From Plicaturopsis crispa FD-325 SS-3 (taxonomy: Eukaryota > Basidiomycota > Agaricomycetes > Amylocorticiales > Amylocorticiaceae), in the NCBI GenBank assembly GCA_000827205.1, contig KN832555.1, positions 533,151 to 597,150 of the forward strand: DNA of 64,000 nt, given 5' to 3'. This document shows positions 11,032 to 22,873 of the stretch, in pieces. Positions within the stretch are counted from its first letter, which is position 1, and every line of letters starts with the position of its first letter. The notes beneath the pieces were generated by a model, which saw only the letters and a program-made list of their open reading frames with translations, was not told the DNA's origin and did no database searches. The translations under genes and the position numbers were made by a program.

Positions 11032-12407
11032 TCAATACGTCGGGTACCCCAATTCGACCGGGGGGTAGGTCGAAAGCCCGATCTCGTCGTTCGCGATCGA
11101 GTGCCTGCGCTCGAGGTTCTGCGCAGCCAGGATCTCCGCCTCCTCCTTATCGTGCACCTGCTGGCGCAGCCGGAGGAACTACGGTGTGGGTGTGGGGGTG
11201 GGTGATCAGTCCAGTGACAGAGGGGCGAAGGGGGAGAAACTGACCAGCTCCTCCTCGTCGAGCGTTTGCTCGTGCCGCTTGCGGATCGTGTCCTCCATGT
11301 GTACCAGCAGCGTCTACATTGTGCACCATCAGAATGAGAGGAAGAGGAGGAAAGGAGGGAAACAGGACATACCCGCATAGACCGACTACTGAGCCCGCGG
11401 TACGTCGACACGCGCTCGAGCTGCACGGGCTCTGCGTTCACGAGCCGGATCTGCTCGTGCATGTACACGATGTAGTGCTCCAAACATTCTAGGAAATGCC
11501 GCTTCTTGTCGTGCGAGGATATCGTGTCCCTACAACCAGCACCAACGCGTCAACATCATCCTTAACAATGGGGGTACATGGAGCGCGAGGACGTACGGTT
11601 CCGTCGGCTGAAACCCAATACTCTGCGCGACCGCACGCTGCCTCGCCTTGCGCTGGTTATCCGACTTGCGCTGCGCCCCGGCCCCGCCGCCCTCCTTGTG
11701 CGCGCCCGCCCCCGCGCCGAGCTCGCCCAGCAGCTCGCTCGGCGTGGGGAACGTCTGCTGCGGCAGGCTGCGGTAGTACTCCAGCACGCTGTACCGCGTG
11801 TCCACACTCGAGGGCACATCGGGTGGGGCGGCGTATGGGAGAGGGGGTGGCGGCGGCGCGTGATAGTTATCTGAGAGTGTGAGATTCTGATGGGGGCTCG
11901 AGGGACCGGATGTGTAGCTGCCTTCGGCGGAGGAGGGGGGCTGGGGCTGGTTTAGCAGGGGGAAGCTGAAGGACAAGGGCACAGGGGCGTGGACGGTCAT
12001 CTGCGGATAGGACAGGGCTGCCGGACCGTGCTGGCCATCGACTTGGTTTTGGGCTTGGGCATGGGCGTCTGTCGGCCAATTTTGTTGTTGTTGTGTAGAC
12101 GAGTACGGTGGGTACTGCGACGCGTACACGTCGTCGCCGTACGTGTACGCCATGGGGGCTAGGCGGGTGTTGGAGAGGGGGAGGGTGATGGTAGGGTACT
12201 GCGAGGGCAGGGAAGTGCCTGCGGTATATGAGTCGTCGCTGTCAGAAGACGACGTCGACGCCGAAGAAGGATACTGCATGACGCGAAAAACAATCAGACC
12301 TGTATCGCGTGCCATCATCGAGTGCAACGCGGACTCACCGTGGCGACTTCGTATTCTGCGGGCAGCTGGCTGAAGGCGAACTCTGACGACGGCGAGTATG
12401 AGTCCAT
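11032..12407 (-). CDS. Low-complexity protein with basic helix and coiled C-terminus (bHLH-like), unknown
   Basis: Five exons, 12407-12339, 12273-11597, 11529-11373, 11313-11245 and 11178-11032, all with GT..AG ends, give 372 residues. The first about 210 residues are Ser, Pro, Gln and Tyr rich and probably disordered. A basic segment follows (KSDNQRKARQRAVAQSIGF), then DTISSHDKKRHFLECLEHYI and VYMHEQIRLV, a basic-helix-loop-helix-like arrangement, then an amphipathic charged region (MEDTIRKRHEQTLDEEEL, RQQVHDKEEAEILAAQNLE) that could be a coiled coil. I recall similar hypothetical proteins in Agaricomycetes but no function. A transcription regulator is an inference from the basic helix only. 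It is divergent with a plus-strand gene of the same design at 13908. Confidence 0.75.
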
Positions 12408-13907
12408 GGCGGGGCAGTAAGTACGCAGAGATGTTGGCGAACGAACTTGTGTGTGTGTGTGGTGTTGTGAAAGTGAATACTTAATATACAGGGCGTCTAC
12501 ATGGCTCTGGACCGTGACGGTGTTGCGCGACGGAAAGCTGCGTTCGGGAAGTTTTTGTTTGGACGATAGACTGTTTGACAAGGAAACTGCCCTGCGATCG
12601 AGAGAACGCAGCGGGGCACGACCGCTGGAGTCGAATGTAAAAAGAAAGAACACCCGTCCGGCGTCCTGGCCAAGAATTAATTACGTGCCGCGAGTCCGAT
12701 TGTGGATTGTGGGCCTCTATAGATCACTATGGACGCCTGTAGGTCCCGGTGCTACACAACCCATTATCGCACTCGGCGATCTCGGAAAACATAACATTTT
12801 CCAAGACATTTTTCACGACCTCTGCAGACGTTTGCAGCCGACTAGTAGAGCGGCGAACTCTGGAGGTGCGTCGCCTCGCCTCGCCTCGTTGTGCCGGTGC
12901 GCTGAAACGCACCCTCGAATTGACGTCGACGTCGAGAGAACAAAAAGCAATTAGAATCAATCCAGGAGAGTGACGAGCATATGGATCCATGGATTGTCTA
13001 TGCTGTTGAAAGCTAGGAAAAAACGCTGCCCAGCGCTGCGCAAGATTGACGAACACTGCGGTTGCAGCGTGAGAATTGGCGAGGAAGGTCGCGAGGGCGT
13101 GCAGCCACCGACCCCTTTCGGTTATCAGGTCCCTCTTTAATTCTACGGCGGTCGAGCGGTGAGCGTGTTTTGCTATTAGGCGCTCGCGTTCGCTGAATGC
13201 GAAAATATCTACAAGTGATTCTTTCCTTAGCGCCCCCCCCCAGTGACGGACCGTCTCAGTGAACTGGGTGTTATATTGAACGGCGGACCAGGAACATCAG
13301 GCCTCTAGCCTCTTTTTTCCTTCAGGTGCAATTGCAAATTGTACCGGCGCGTGGCTGCCCTCCTTTCGGAGCATTACATCTGCGAATGGAGCACACGTCA
13401 CTGTGAAACATTGGCCTGAACTGTCGACGTCCAGGGTGTGCAAGGCAAGCCACTTCGCGAGGCCAAAGCAGATTGGGAAGCCCGTGCTCGGAACATCCCA
13501 GATGCTGATCCTTTGCCCTTGGTTGGCTTGCCCAACTTGCCCAACTTGAAGCAGAACGCCGAATATGTGTGCGTTCTGTGCATCGGGAACGAGATGGACC
13601 CGGATAAAGACTAGCTGGAGCACAGGCGTTCCAAGAGACCGAGACCGACCAGGACGAAGCACCGTGCACGCACAGGAGACGATCGCGAGTGATCTCGTAG
13701 GATATTTGCCTTTCAGCGCCCCTCGAGCCCGATTATTTCGCCACGTCTCGTCCGATCTGGTCATTGATTGTTTTCTAACGCGTGTGCGAAGAAGATTGGC
13801 ACTGCGCGCGCCCGGTCGTCCTTTAAATACTTATACTTGATCATGATTGACATTGCTTATTCGAAATTCACCAAGTTCTTCTTCTCAGCCGCCATTACCA
13901 CAACGCA
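12408..13907. other. 1.5-kb divergent intergenic region
   Basis: Shared upstream region of two divergent genes with related design. It contains CRE-like TGACGTC followed by GACGTC near 12921-12934 and a TATA-like box at 13822. A minus-strand frame at 13297-13764 has no domain and is not believed. Confidence 0.5.
13822..13829 (+). promoter_or_regulatory. TATA-like box
   Basis: TTTAAATA, 79 bases upstream of the ATG at 13908. Position is plausible for a core promoter; this is inference from sequence only. Confidence 0.4.
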
Positions 13908-14929
13908 ATGTCCTTCCAGTTCAACAACTCGCCCGTCGCACTGCCGTTCGGCGACCAGCCGCTCTACCACAGCCAGCCCAGTCCTCTCAATTTCGACACT
14001 AACACTAGCACCAGTCTGCACTACCCGCCCTCCTCACCCTCCGACGCCTCCTACTCGCCCAACTCCCCCAGCGGGCCCCCCTTCCCCGCACAATCGCACT
14101 CCCTGCCCCCATACCAACTCTCCTCCACCACCTCCTCCACCGCGCATTCGTTCCCTGGCACAGCAGACGCGCCGGCAGACGTGTACCCGCCGTCTTACTC
14201 GCCGCAGCCGCCCCCGTACACGCTGCACCCCCGGAACAGCAGCACCGGCTCCGGGGGCGAGTTCCCCGGCACCGCGCGGCCGTTCGCAAGATCGACTATC
14301 GCGCACCCGTATGCGCGCCTGGCGAACAAGAAGGACGCCGGGAAGCGGCGCAAGATATGGAACCACGCGCTCGAAAAGTCGCTCTTCACCCCGCATGAGC
14401 TGTACGTCCCTTTTGCGCGTGTTCCCTATGATATCGACCGGCTAACGGTTAGGGTAATGGTTGCGTTGCGTTATAGGTCTACGATGGGCGCCCCGCACCG
14501 CCGCACAATCTACATGTCGAGTCTCGAGGCGCACGTGGACCGGCTGCACGCGCAGCTCCTCAGCATCGGGCTCTACCCCATCCCGTTCGAGAAGCTCGAG
14601 CCGTTCAGAGGGCTCAACTCCAAGACCGCAAAGGTGCTTTCCCTGCTGCATCCGTCCCTGTGCCCAATTGCTAACGCGTCACTATGCAGAGCATGATCGC
14701 GGCCCTGCAGCACGACGACTCGTATACGAAATTGAAGCTCCTCGAGCTGCAGCGTGCGGTACGTCCTGCCCACCTCGTTGTCCAGCTAGGCATGCGTGCT
14801 GATGTGCAGTGACGACAGAACGCGAACCTGCGGCAGATCCTGGAGCGCCCTGCACCCCATACGGCGGCGGCGCGGAGACACTCGACCGACGCAGCGATCC
14901 CCGCGAGCGCGGATTTTTCGAGCCGCTAG
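13908..14929 (+). CDS. Low-complexity protein with conserved helix pair, design like the 11032-12407 gene
   Basis: Four exons, 13908-14401, 14477-14633, 14690-14758 and 14819-14929, give 276 residues. Residues 1-125 are Ser/Pro/Tyr rich (PPYTLHPRN). Then come a basic stretch (NKKDAGKRRKIWNHALEKSL), FTPHELSTMGAPHRRTIYM, the helix SSLEAHVDRLHAQLLSIGLY, PFEKLEPFRGLNSKTAKSM and a Leu/Gln-rich coiled C-terminus (KLKLLELQRANANLRQILE). The segment LEAHVDRLHAQL resembles LEHYIVYMHEQI in the divergent neighbour. The first intron (75 nt) is in frame and free of stops. For the last exon the nearer acceptor at 14809 would give an immediate TGA, so the acceptor at 14818 was chosen. Function unknown; probably nuclear by its basic stretch. 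Confidence 0.75.
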
Positions 14930-16282
14930 CCGACATGAGCCGTCCTACGCCCGCGATCGATCTGCGTTGCTGTTGTCGCGTTCCTCTGTTCCCCGTTGTC
15001 GTATTCCTCCGTCCCCCGTTATCGCATATACATACAGTGTACAATATAATCTCTTCCCTGTATCCACCGTCGACGTATCCATACTTACATATATATATCT
15101 CCGTAGTACGACACCTAATACACGCTGCTATATCACTATCATTGTGCGCGCGTATCGCGAGGCAGCGAGACTTCAAACTGGTTGGCTATTTTCCTGTTTC
15201 GCGACGTCGTGTCCTTCCATTGCATTGCATCACATCTACGTCTACGTCTGCGGTCATGAAATATGTATCCTGCAATGTACCTAGCCTATGATACAGTACA
15301 TATCCCGTCTCAGCACGCGAATGAACATATGCACCAGGATCAGCGACGCCAAGGCACCCCATGGCCCGTCCGTCAGATGCTCGCACCTCATCGCGCACTG
15401 ACGCCGGTTGATCATTATACCAGACGGACGGGACGACTGTGAAGAGGACACAGAGTACTAGTCTGAGTGGCCAAATCCCGAGCCGCCCGACGCGATGGCG
15501 GGGCGCACGAGCTTATAGCTATAGTAAACGGAATAGACGCGCGGCGAGGTCCGTTCCATAGTCGAGACCACCATCCATCCAATGCAAACAATGATGCGAT
15601 ACGTGGGTGTAAAACAAGTCAAGTCCCCGTCCCCCAGAATTGACGCGCATCGATATCCAGTCGCTGGTCACTGGCGCGATACGAGCGGGGCACCGGTGAT
15701 CAGCGTCGACGGCGCATGGGTTCGCGGAAATGCCCCCGACAGTGCTGCCCATTGACAGATCTACGCGAACACCAGAACCAGCGAGGGCGGAGAAGTCTGG
15801 AGAAGAAGGATGCGAAAGTAAGTATGTAGATGCAAGGAAAGCCTGTTCCTCATTCCCCGCTTCGTCGCCAATCGGGCAGGCGCGAGAAGAAGCTTATATA
15901 TTCACGGGGCCTGCACGAGTTGCGCAATGGGAAGGTGTGGTAGAATTAATGTTTTCGCGCGCGCGGTCTCCTGCTAGCATAGCGGATTGCCACGCACATA
16001 GGCACCGGGGTGGCGAGAAAACGCATGGATGGACGAGCGGCGGTGGACGGGCGAGATGGTGAAGAGTTCTAGCAGCACCTTCACTGACTGATCAGTGATA
16101 CAGTACAGTGGCCCGCAGATCCGAACCTGTATGTAGTATGTATGCAGCACAAGCTTTTGTCGACCACCAAATATCGGAGAGGTGCTAGAACACCTGTGGC
16201 GACGCGTGATCGAGGGTGCGGGTGCCCCCGAAAGGTGTCGCTGTCTCGTTAGAACAGCCCTAGACGTGCGTTTTGGTTGAAA
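14930..16282. other. Intergenic, nothing recognised
   Basis: Short open frames exist on both strands but none shows a domain, a codon pattern or paired splice sites. The first about 200 bases are probably the 3' UTR of the upstream gene. Confidence 0.5.
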
Positions 16283-16900
16283 CGAGATGAGGGCTTACCG
16301 ACCTGGAGAGGCGCATGGGACGCAGGGGAGCCCAGGTGGACGGGACGATAAGTTGTTAATCTCGTCCTGGTTGGACGCCGGCAGCGTACTCCACGGAAGA
16401 GTCGGCGCTTGGAGTGAACCCTGGCGGTTAAAAAAACATAGAAAGGCATTCAGCACCGCTATACAGGATATGAAATGGGATGTCCAAGCGAGCTGGCTGC
16501 ATTGGACGATACGTATGGCAGGCGCGGAGAACGCAAGGGGAGGACCAAGTTGACCGGACGATGAGATCTCGTCGACTACCCCGCAGCGTACGCCACGGAA
16601 GAGTTGGTGCTTGGAGTAGACCCTGGCGAATAAGACAACATAAAGAGGTATTCAGCACTGCTATACAGGAATGAAATGGGTGGTCCAAGCGCTAGATTGG
16701 ACTATACATACGTACACACTTTCGTTTGCTAAGCGACGAGGAGAACTAGGACCTCCGTCTCCTAGGAGTGACCCTGGCGGATGAACATAAAGAAACATTC
16801 AGCACTGCTATACAGGAATGAAATGGACGGCCCAAGCGCGCTAGCTGCATCGGACTGTGCATACGTACACCCATTCGTCTGATTTGCGGTGAGGACAACT
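16283..16900. repeat. Diverged tandem repeats, units about 150-200 bp
   Basis: Three to four related blocks share the strings CCCTGGCG, AACATA, ATTCAGCAC, GCTATACAGGA, GAAATGG and CCAAGCG in the same order. The CAGCAC landmark recurs at 16451, 16653 and 16800. An extra copy of the front half (ending CACGGAAGAGT and TTGGAGT) begins near 16283. Spacing differs through indels. No coding capacity is seen. Confidence 0.8.
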
Positions 16901-17179
16901 ACAGCCTCCATCTTGACACTCCTGGGTGAGGTTCTGACGAGAAACGGAGCGAGAAAAAGAATGATGAGGGTATGTCTGACGATAGAATAGATAGAGGGTC
17001 ACGCATTTGTATGTTGGGCCGCTTTGCGGCAGTAAATATCGCGTCGAAAGGCCTGGCGATTGCGAAGGAAGGGTCATCATCACCGATAAATGCAATACAT
17101 AGGGAGGAACGACGTAAAATGCTAGACATTTTGGTCAATATATGTCTGGACTGGTGCATGTCGAGCGCACTCACAGTAC

Positions 17180-17992
17180 TCAAGGATTCGATTCGTCGGC
17201 AGTAGCAAACTTGTGCTTGCTCCGCCCCATAACCTCCGTCATGCCCTTGCCACTCCCCGTTACCCCAACTGTACGGAGATGAAAAATCAAGTCAGCTCCT
17301 CCGCGCAGGTTCATACGAAGGGCGGAACGATGCGCACCTCGACCCATCGGATTATCCGGCGTCTTGAAGATGCTCGTCCCAGACACACCCGCAATATGCA
17401 CGCCCTTCTTCTCAGACTTTTTCGCAAACTTCTGCCATGTCGCCTGCTTATTCGTCTGCTCCTTCGCCTTCGCCGCCTTATTCTCCAGCTTCTTCTCATT
17501 CTTCTTCTTCTTCCTCTCCCTCTCCTCCTCCTCCGCCTTGCTCAGCTTGCGCTTAGTGCCCGCCGCAGCCGCAGAGGGCATGTGCGTCGCGGCGTAGTTT
17601 GCGGGCAGCGCCTTGATCTCGCCCGCCTTGACGAGCTCGGTCGTGTTGTACCCCTTGAACACGATGCTGTACACGCGGTTGTCCGCCGCGCCGCCGAGCG
17701 ACGTGATGCGCGCGGGGTACCACGCGCCGTCGCCCGAGTACTTCGCCAGGCACTCGTCGCCCGCGCTCCACGCGTGTGCGGGCGCCGCGGCGGACTTGCG
17801 GGACTCGTGCTTGGAGGAGGAAGAGGAAGAGGCGGCGGCGGCTTGGGAGAGAGCGGCTTGGGTGAGGGAGATGAGCTCGGAGAGCTCTGACCGCAGGGAG
17901 GCGAGCTCCTCGTTTGCAGGGTCGGCGGCGAGGGCGGTTTCGACTTGGGAGAGCTGCACCTGATATGTCTCTAGTTCTGCCTGGTGGTCCAT
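17180..17992 (-). CDS. SPF30: SPF30/SMNDC1-type Tudor splicing factor
   Basis: Two exons, 17992-17338 and 17268-17180, give 247 residues. The N-terminus (MDHQAELETYQVQLSQVETAL) is helical. A Tudor domain follows at about 75-135 (GDECLAKYSGDGAWYPARI, VYSIVFKGYNTTELV). A Lys/Glu-rich helix comes next and the family's terminal block ends the protein (WQKFAKKSEKKG, SIFKTPDNPMGRVGVTGSGKGMT). In metazoans SMNDC1/SPF30 joins the U2 snRNP to the tri-snRNP during spliceosome assembly; its Tudor domain binds symmetrically dimethylated arginine on Sm tails. The minus-strand reading through the intron (ending ADLIFHLRT) is the unspliced shadow. Length and order fit a full gene. Confidence 0.9.
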   Translation of the reverse strand: MDHQAELETYQVQLSQVETALAADPANEELASLRSELSELISLTQAALSQAAAASSSSSSKHESRKSAAAPAHAWSAGDECLAKYSGDGAWYPARITSLGGAADNRVYSIVFKGYNTTELVKAGEIKALPANYAATHMPSAAAAGTKRKLSKAEEEERERKKKKNEKKLENKAAKAKEQTNKQATWQKFAKKSEKKGVHIAGVSGTSIFKTPDNPMGRGAHRSALRMNLRGGADLIFHLRTVGVTGSGKGMTEVMGRSKHKFATADESNP

Positions 17993-18642
17993 GTTTTGTG
18001 CGTTGAAATGAAAGACGGACAAGGGCATGTGTACCAGGAATATTGAGATTAAGTACAAGGCAAAGCCGGGAGACTTGCAGACGCAGAAACGACTCCGAAG
18101 CACCGTGGGAAACTCTCATAGTCGTAGCTGTGGACAGCGCCGCAAAAACACAACAAGAAAGCGAAAGAAAATCGAGGGATGTATTCTCTGGTAATGTACA
18201 TATACGAGACACGCGCATCTCAACGACACGATGAACATCGCAGAGACAGAACAGGAGAAAAATATTGATGTTGGCTGCTTTTTGACCTCGATGGACCATA
18301 TGCCTGAGGCGATCCAGGAGGCTTCGAAAGAGCCGTGGCGAGCATGAACACGCCATGGTGTGGATTAAAAGCCTATGCAGCGGATACTGAAGTGCCGTGA
18401 GTAAGGGCACGATGCAAATGACGACAGTGCACGTACTATAAAACACCGGGTACGACGCGCATTGGACGCGTTGGATCTTCGTCGTGAAAGGACAATAGAA
18501 GAGGTGGACATGAGAAAATTGGCCCAATGCGAGGCAGAGCAACGTTGTCTGGAATTGCCATGTGTTCGACGAGTGATCCGCGAGGCTCTTCGAGGGATCT
18601 GTCATCAGAAATAGTAAAGAACATACGAAACTTTATGGTATA
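17993..18642. other. Intergenic between SPF30 and DUF1764 genes
   Basis: Should hold the SPF30 promoter (minus strand) and the 3' end of the DUF1764 gene. A 350-codon minus-strand frame crosses here but it is the shadow of SPF30 read in another frame. Confidence 0.5.
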
Positions 18643-19299
18643 TCATTTGGCGATGGTATACAGAACGTGTACAGGGCGTAAATCAAAAACCTGTGAAGGA
18701 GCGTTAATCAATTGAAACCGGCGCGGGAAGAAACACGGACAGCATTGACAATCAAACGGGCATAACGGCGTATCTGAGGAAGACCGTTAGGCGAGTAGCG
18801 ACAGCATGGAGGTATTTCACCATACCTCCACCCTCGTCGACGATCCCTAACTCGTCTTCCTTGTAAATCGCAAAGCCCTCCTCCGTTTTTCGACCTGCGT
18901 GGACAATTAGCGTGGAAGGGCGCATGAATGAGGTGAGATGGACATACGAGGGCCCGATCCACGCGAATCTTTGAATCGGTCTTCCTCCTCCTTGCTCGCC
19001 GACTTGGTCACCTTTTTCCGCTTCGCCGCGTCATCAAGCTTGGCGCGTTTGGGAGGGGGTGCAGCTGCGGGCATGAGTGTGGATGGGTCTATTACAGTCT
19101 CTGGCGCCGGACGCTTCTTGCGTTCGGGCTGAACGGGATCGATGGGAGCAGGCTCGTCCGATTTTTGCGACTTTTTCTTTTTCTTGTCCTTTTTCTTCTT
19201 GTGATCTGCGGGAAGAGCAGAGGTGGATGCGACTGGAGGTGGGGCTTTCGCCTTTCCCTTTCCCTTGGAGAAAATGTCGTCTATTTCGGAGATGGGCAT
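18643..19299 (-). CDS. DUF1764 family protein
   Basis: Three exons, 19299-18948, 18894-18826 and 18773-18643, give 183 residues. The start MPISEIDDIFSKGKGK is the usual family start. A Lys-rich middle (KKKKDKKKKKSQK) and KRAKLDDAAKRKKV follow, then the conserved C-terminal block FKDSRGSGPRRKTEEGFAIY, KEDELGI, DTPLCPFDC with a Cys pair. DUF1764 is a small, widespread eukaryotic family of unknown function. About 28 residues extend past the conserved Cys block, more than I remember for other members, so the true 3' end might differ. The gene is divergent with SWI1, 380 bases apart. Confidence 0.8.
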
Positions 19300-19679
19300 G
19301 AGGTTCAGGAGCAAGTTTTGCGAAGGAGAAAAAAAAGGCAAGTGACAAGGAAGTGACGGTCCATGACAGCGTGACAAAGGGCCTGGTCACCAGGTCCGAC
19401 CTGCCCCGGGTCGGCTGCAACGTCCAAGTAAAATATATTGCCCGGCGAGACAACGTGTACCGCGATAACTGTGTGTTATTGCCGTCGAGAAATGAGAGCT
19501 GGATGTACTTTTGAGAAAGAATAAACAAGCAGGAAACGCAGGACTTTGGCTGTGGCGCTAAGACCTGTCGCGTAGACGGAAAAGGCAATCCTCGGTTCGT
19601 TGCTCGACAAACCTGCAAAAAAATTCCAAGGCCAGCGATCACTTGCAACCAGTCTCCGGTTTTGCAATCAGTAAGGCCC

Positions 19680-22600
19680 ATGTTGTAAGTGTCCAATCTT
19701 GCTCTTGACCGCCATCATCTCCCTCTAAATTTCCCTTTCCCCCGTCTCCGTAGCCCCAATAATGGCCAGCAGAACCGGTCCCAGCTCGGTCAACCGCAGT
19801 CCGGGGCGCCCCCCACATTCAACATGCAGTCGCCTTCTACCCCGCATAGTGCAGGCTTCGATCCAGGATCTTCTCAGTTTCATCTCGACTCCTCCTTAGC
19901 AAAGCAGATGGCTGCGCTTAATGCGGCCAACTTATCCCGGATTGCAAACAACCGCCCGCCAGCTACGCCCCTAGCAGGCGGCGGAACAAGCTCGGGACCA
20001 TTTCTCGGAGGAATGCCATCGATTAACCCGTCCAACGGTCTCCCAACCGGCCAGGACGGTGCTCGTGCTGGCCCGCATTCGAACTTTCAGGCACCGCAAC
20101 AACAACACCAGCAACAACACCAACATCACAATGTCAACCCCGTCACCAACGCTCCATTCCCCGGTGCCCACCCCTCGTCCCAGCCGAATCCCGCGATGCA
20201 GGGCAGCCAGCAGTACAAACAGAGGCAGCGCAACTTCCTTACCGGGCTCGCCAATACCATGAGCTCGCGAAATATGCCTCTACCGCCCAATCTGACAGGT
20301 GTCCCTTATCCCAACGGTTACGATCCCTCAAACTCACCGTGGAAGAACCTCGAGCTGTCCACGAACGATATTGGTGCCATTCGGCTGGCGGGGCGTGACC
20401 TTGACTTGTTCAAGCTTTGGGGAACGGTGTTCCAAAACGGAGGCGGTCGAAGTGTATGTCTCCACAAAGTTGACGAGTCGTGGTCGTTCTAACATCCTCC
20501 GTTGCAGCTTTCGCAACACGACACTTGGGGTGACATGCTGAAGCAATTTGATCTTCCCGAATACATGCCCTCGCCACAATCAAACGGGCAAACCTCTACC
20601 GCAGTCGTCCTGGCCCAATACTACAACGCCTTGCTCCAGCCGTTCGAAGATGCTTACAAGCGGAACATCGCAGACCAGCAGCGGAGGGCCGCAGCTGCCG
20701 CGCAACAGCAGGCTGGAAACCAGGCTCCACCGCCTGCACCAGGACCCTCAGGTCAGGTGCGGCCCCCACAGCCAGGAGGACCCATGAACCACAATATGCC
20801 GGCGCCAAACCGCATGCCCAACCCGTCTAATATGATGGGCATGGGTGGGCAGCCAGGTCCTCCGCCGCAACACCCACAGCACTTTCCACAGCCACCGGTG
20901 AACGGTGCAGTACCGATTCCACCGAGCCCATCGCTGGCGAATACGCCGCAGATGCGGCCCTCGTCGAGCATGAACATGCGCCAGTCCCAGCACAATACGC
21001 CGCAGAGCATTGCGCGCGCGCCGTCTATGGAGAGCATGCCGTCGTCGAACGGGCAAGCGCAGGGTCCACCTTTCGAAAGGAATGTCCTTGACCGAGACGC
21101 TCAAGGCATCAAGCGCAAAAACGAAACGGAGGATGAGGATAGCAAAAGGACGCGCCAGAAAACAGGTATGTTTTTATTCTTTGTTATAGTTGGTCTTGCG
21201 TCTGAGCAAGCGTTCCCATTCAGCAGAATCCGAGCCCTCTTCGGTTAGTGCCACAGTCCTTCCGTGAATGACTTTGTTTCAACCGTGTACTTATGTCCCT
21301 ACTTTAGTCGACGTCAGGGACGGATCGCAATTCTGTGCAGCCAGCCGCAGCCAGCGCCACACCAGCGCGCTCCCGCCCGCGTATCCAGCCATCACGGCGA
21401 AAGATCGAATACGTACCGCTAGCGAGGGAAATGGACACATATGGCGGGCGCGACTTGCGCGCGATAGAAGAGGAGAGGGCGCACCTCGCCCAGCGCCGGC
21501 CGCTCCGCGACATCAACGACTGGGGCACCGTCGACATCGAGGCGCTGACCATGTCAATACGATCGAGGCTCTCCACGGAACTATCGTACGCACTGACGAC
21601 GTTCACGCTGCTCTCGACTATGCGTGGGCAGACTGAAGGTTCGGGGTTCCCGATATTCCAGTGTCCAGATCTGCTTGATGAATTGCTCGACCTGCTCGAG
21701 GATGAAGCGTTTGATGGCGACGCTGATGTTGCAGAGACGCCGTTATCCGACGACGCGTACATCGTTACGCATCGGGACCTTCTCAACACGGTGCGAGACG
21801 AGGAGAGTCAACCCTTCGCGAGTCTAGAGCAACGGCAAGGCGTGAAGAATCCGGATCTGGGGCCAAAGCAGCGGCGGGGCAACATCATCCTGGCCGTTTC
21901 CAATATCCTCCGCAACTTATCCATCATCGAGGACAATTCACAGTTCCTTGCACGACATCCCAGGATGCTAGACCTCCTACTGCGCACATGCAGGACCGTG
22001 GGCGAGAGGGGCGGACCACCGCGGGCGGTGGCACCTATGCTTTCCTTGACAGACTTGATCACCATCCGGAAGGACGCGCTCTCCATCATTATTAACGTTG
22101 GAGCCCATATTCGATTTCCCTCGCCCGCCGCGCCATCCGCAGATACCCTGAGGCTCGCAAACCGGATGTTCGAGCTCATCGCGTCGTTCCTGGTCGACCC
22201 CACCGATTCTGTATCTCCTGTCGCGTGGCTAAAGCAAGTTGGGCTACCCAGTAGCGGGATACTCAAGCCCCCGTCGTCCTGCGACGTCGCATTGGAGGCG
22301 TTCACCAGGCTCGCCCAACTGGACTCGAATCGCCAGGTGCTGTCGAAGGCGATCTCGCAAGCGCGGTTGTGGCAGCTCTTTGAGGCCCTCGTGCACCGAT
22401 TACCCATCGTCGAGAATGACTATCAGTTGCTAGGTCAGGAGCCGTGGCTCAGCTACCTCGAGAAGAACGTCATGGCGCTATACTCCCTCGCGTTCCTCGC
22501 GCCGCCGGACTTGAAGGCGAAGATTAAAACGGACCGCAGCCTCAGCTTCTGCCGCGTGGTGATCCGGATGGTGCAGAAGTGCCTTGTGTACAACGGCGCG

Positions 22601-22873
22601 CAGAGTCGGCAGTGGTTCTTCGTTGCTGCGCGGCGGGCGGTGGAGGCCATGAAGCTCATTGACGACGGGGACGATGCGTTTGACACGACGCAGTCGACGG
22701 GGCCGACGATGGCCTTTGGGATGGGGTACGGGGAGGTCGACGACCAGGGCGCGGAAAAGGGGACGGGTGTCCTCGGGGGATACAGGGATGTGACCTGGGA
22801 TATTCTGCTGCAGCGGGACGTGGACGACGTGATGTTCTCCGCTCTAGAAAGCCTTGCGCGGGTGGAATGGTGA
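19680..22873 (+). CDS. SWI1: SWI1-like ARID subunit of the SWI/SNF chromatin remodeller
   Basis: Exons 19680-19684, 19754-20453, 20508-21165, 21224-21243 and 21308-22873 give about 982 residues. The first coding exon is only 5 nt (ATG TT) and the fourth only 20 nt. Residues about 1-155 are Gln/Pro/Ser/Asn-rich. An ARID DNA-binding domain spans about 157-290 (RQRNFLTGLA, PNLTGVPYPNGYDPS, DLFKLWGTVFQNGG, LSQHDTWGDMLKQFDLP, AQYYNALLQPFEDAY). A second low-complexity region ends in a basic patch (GIKRKNETEDEDSKRTRQK). Residues from about 490 form the helical, armadillo-like SWI1 C-terminal domain (RDLRAIEEERAHLAQRRPLR, DINDWGTVDIEALTMSIRS). SWI1 is a core subunit of SWI/SNF. The microexon acceptor is CAGCAG, so two alternative 3' sites three bases apart both keep frame. 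Confidence 0.88.

Noticed and set aside
13297-13764. 155-codon minus-strand frame
   Set aside because: Frame depends on a non-ATG start, no domain, and it lies in a promoter region between divergent genes.
17553-18605. 350-codon minus-strand frame
   Set aside because: It is the SPF30 coding sequence read in the wrong frame (Arg-rich shadow) extended into upstream DNA.
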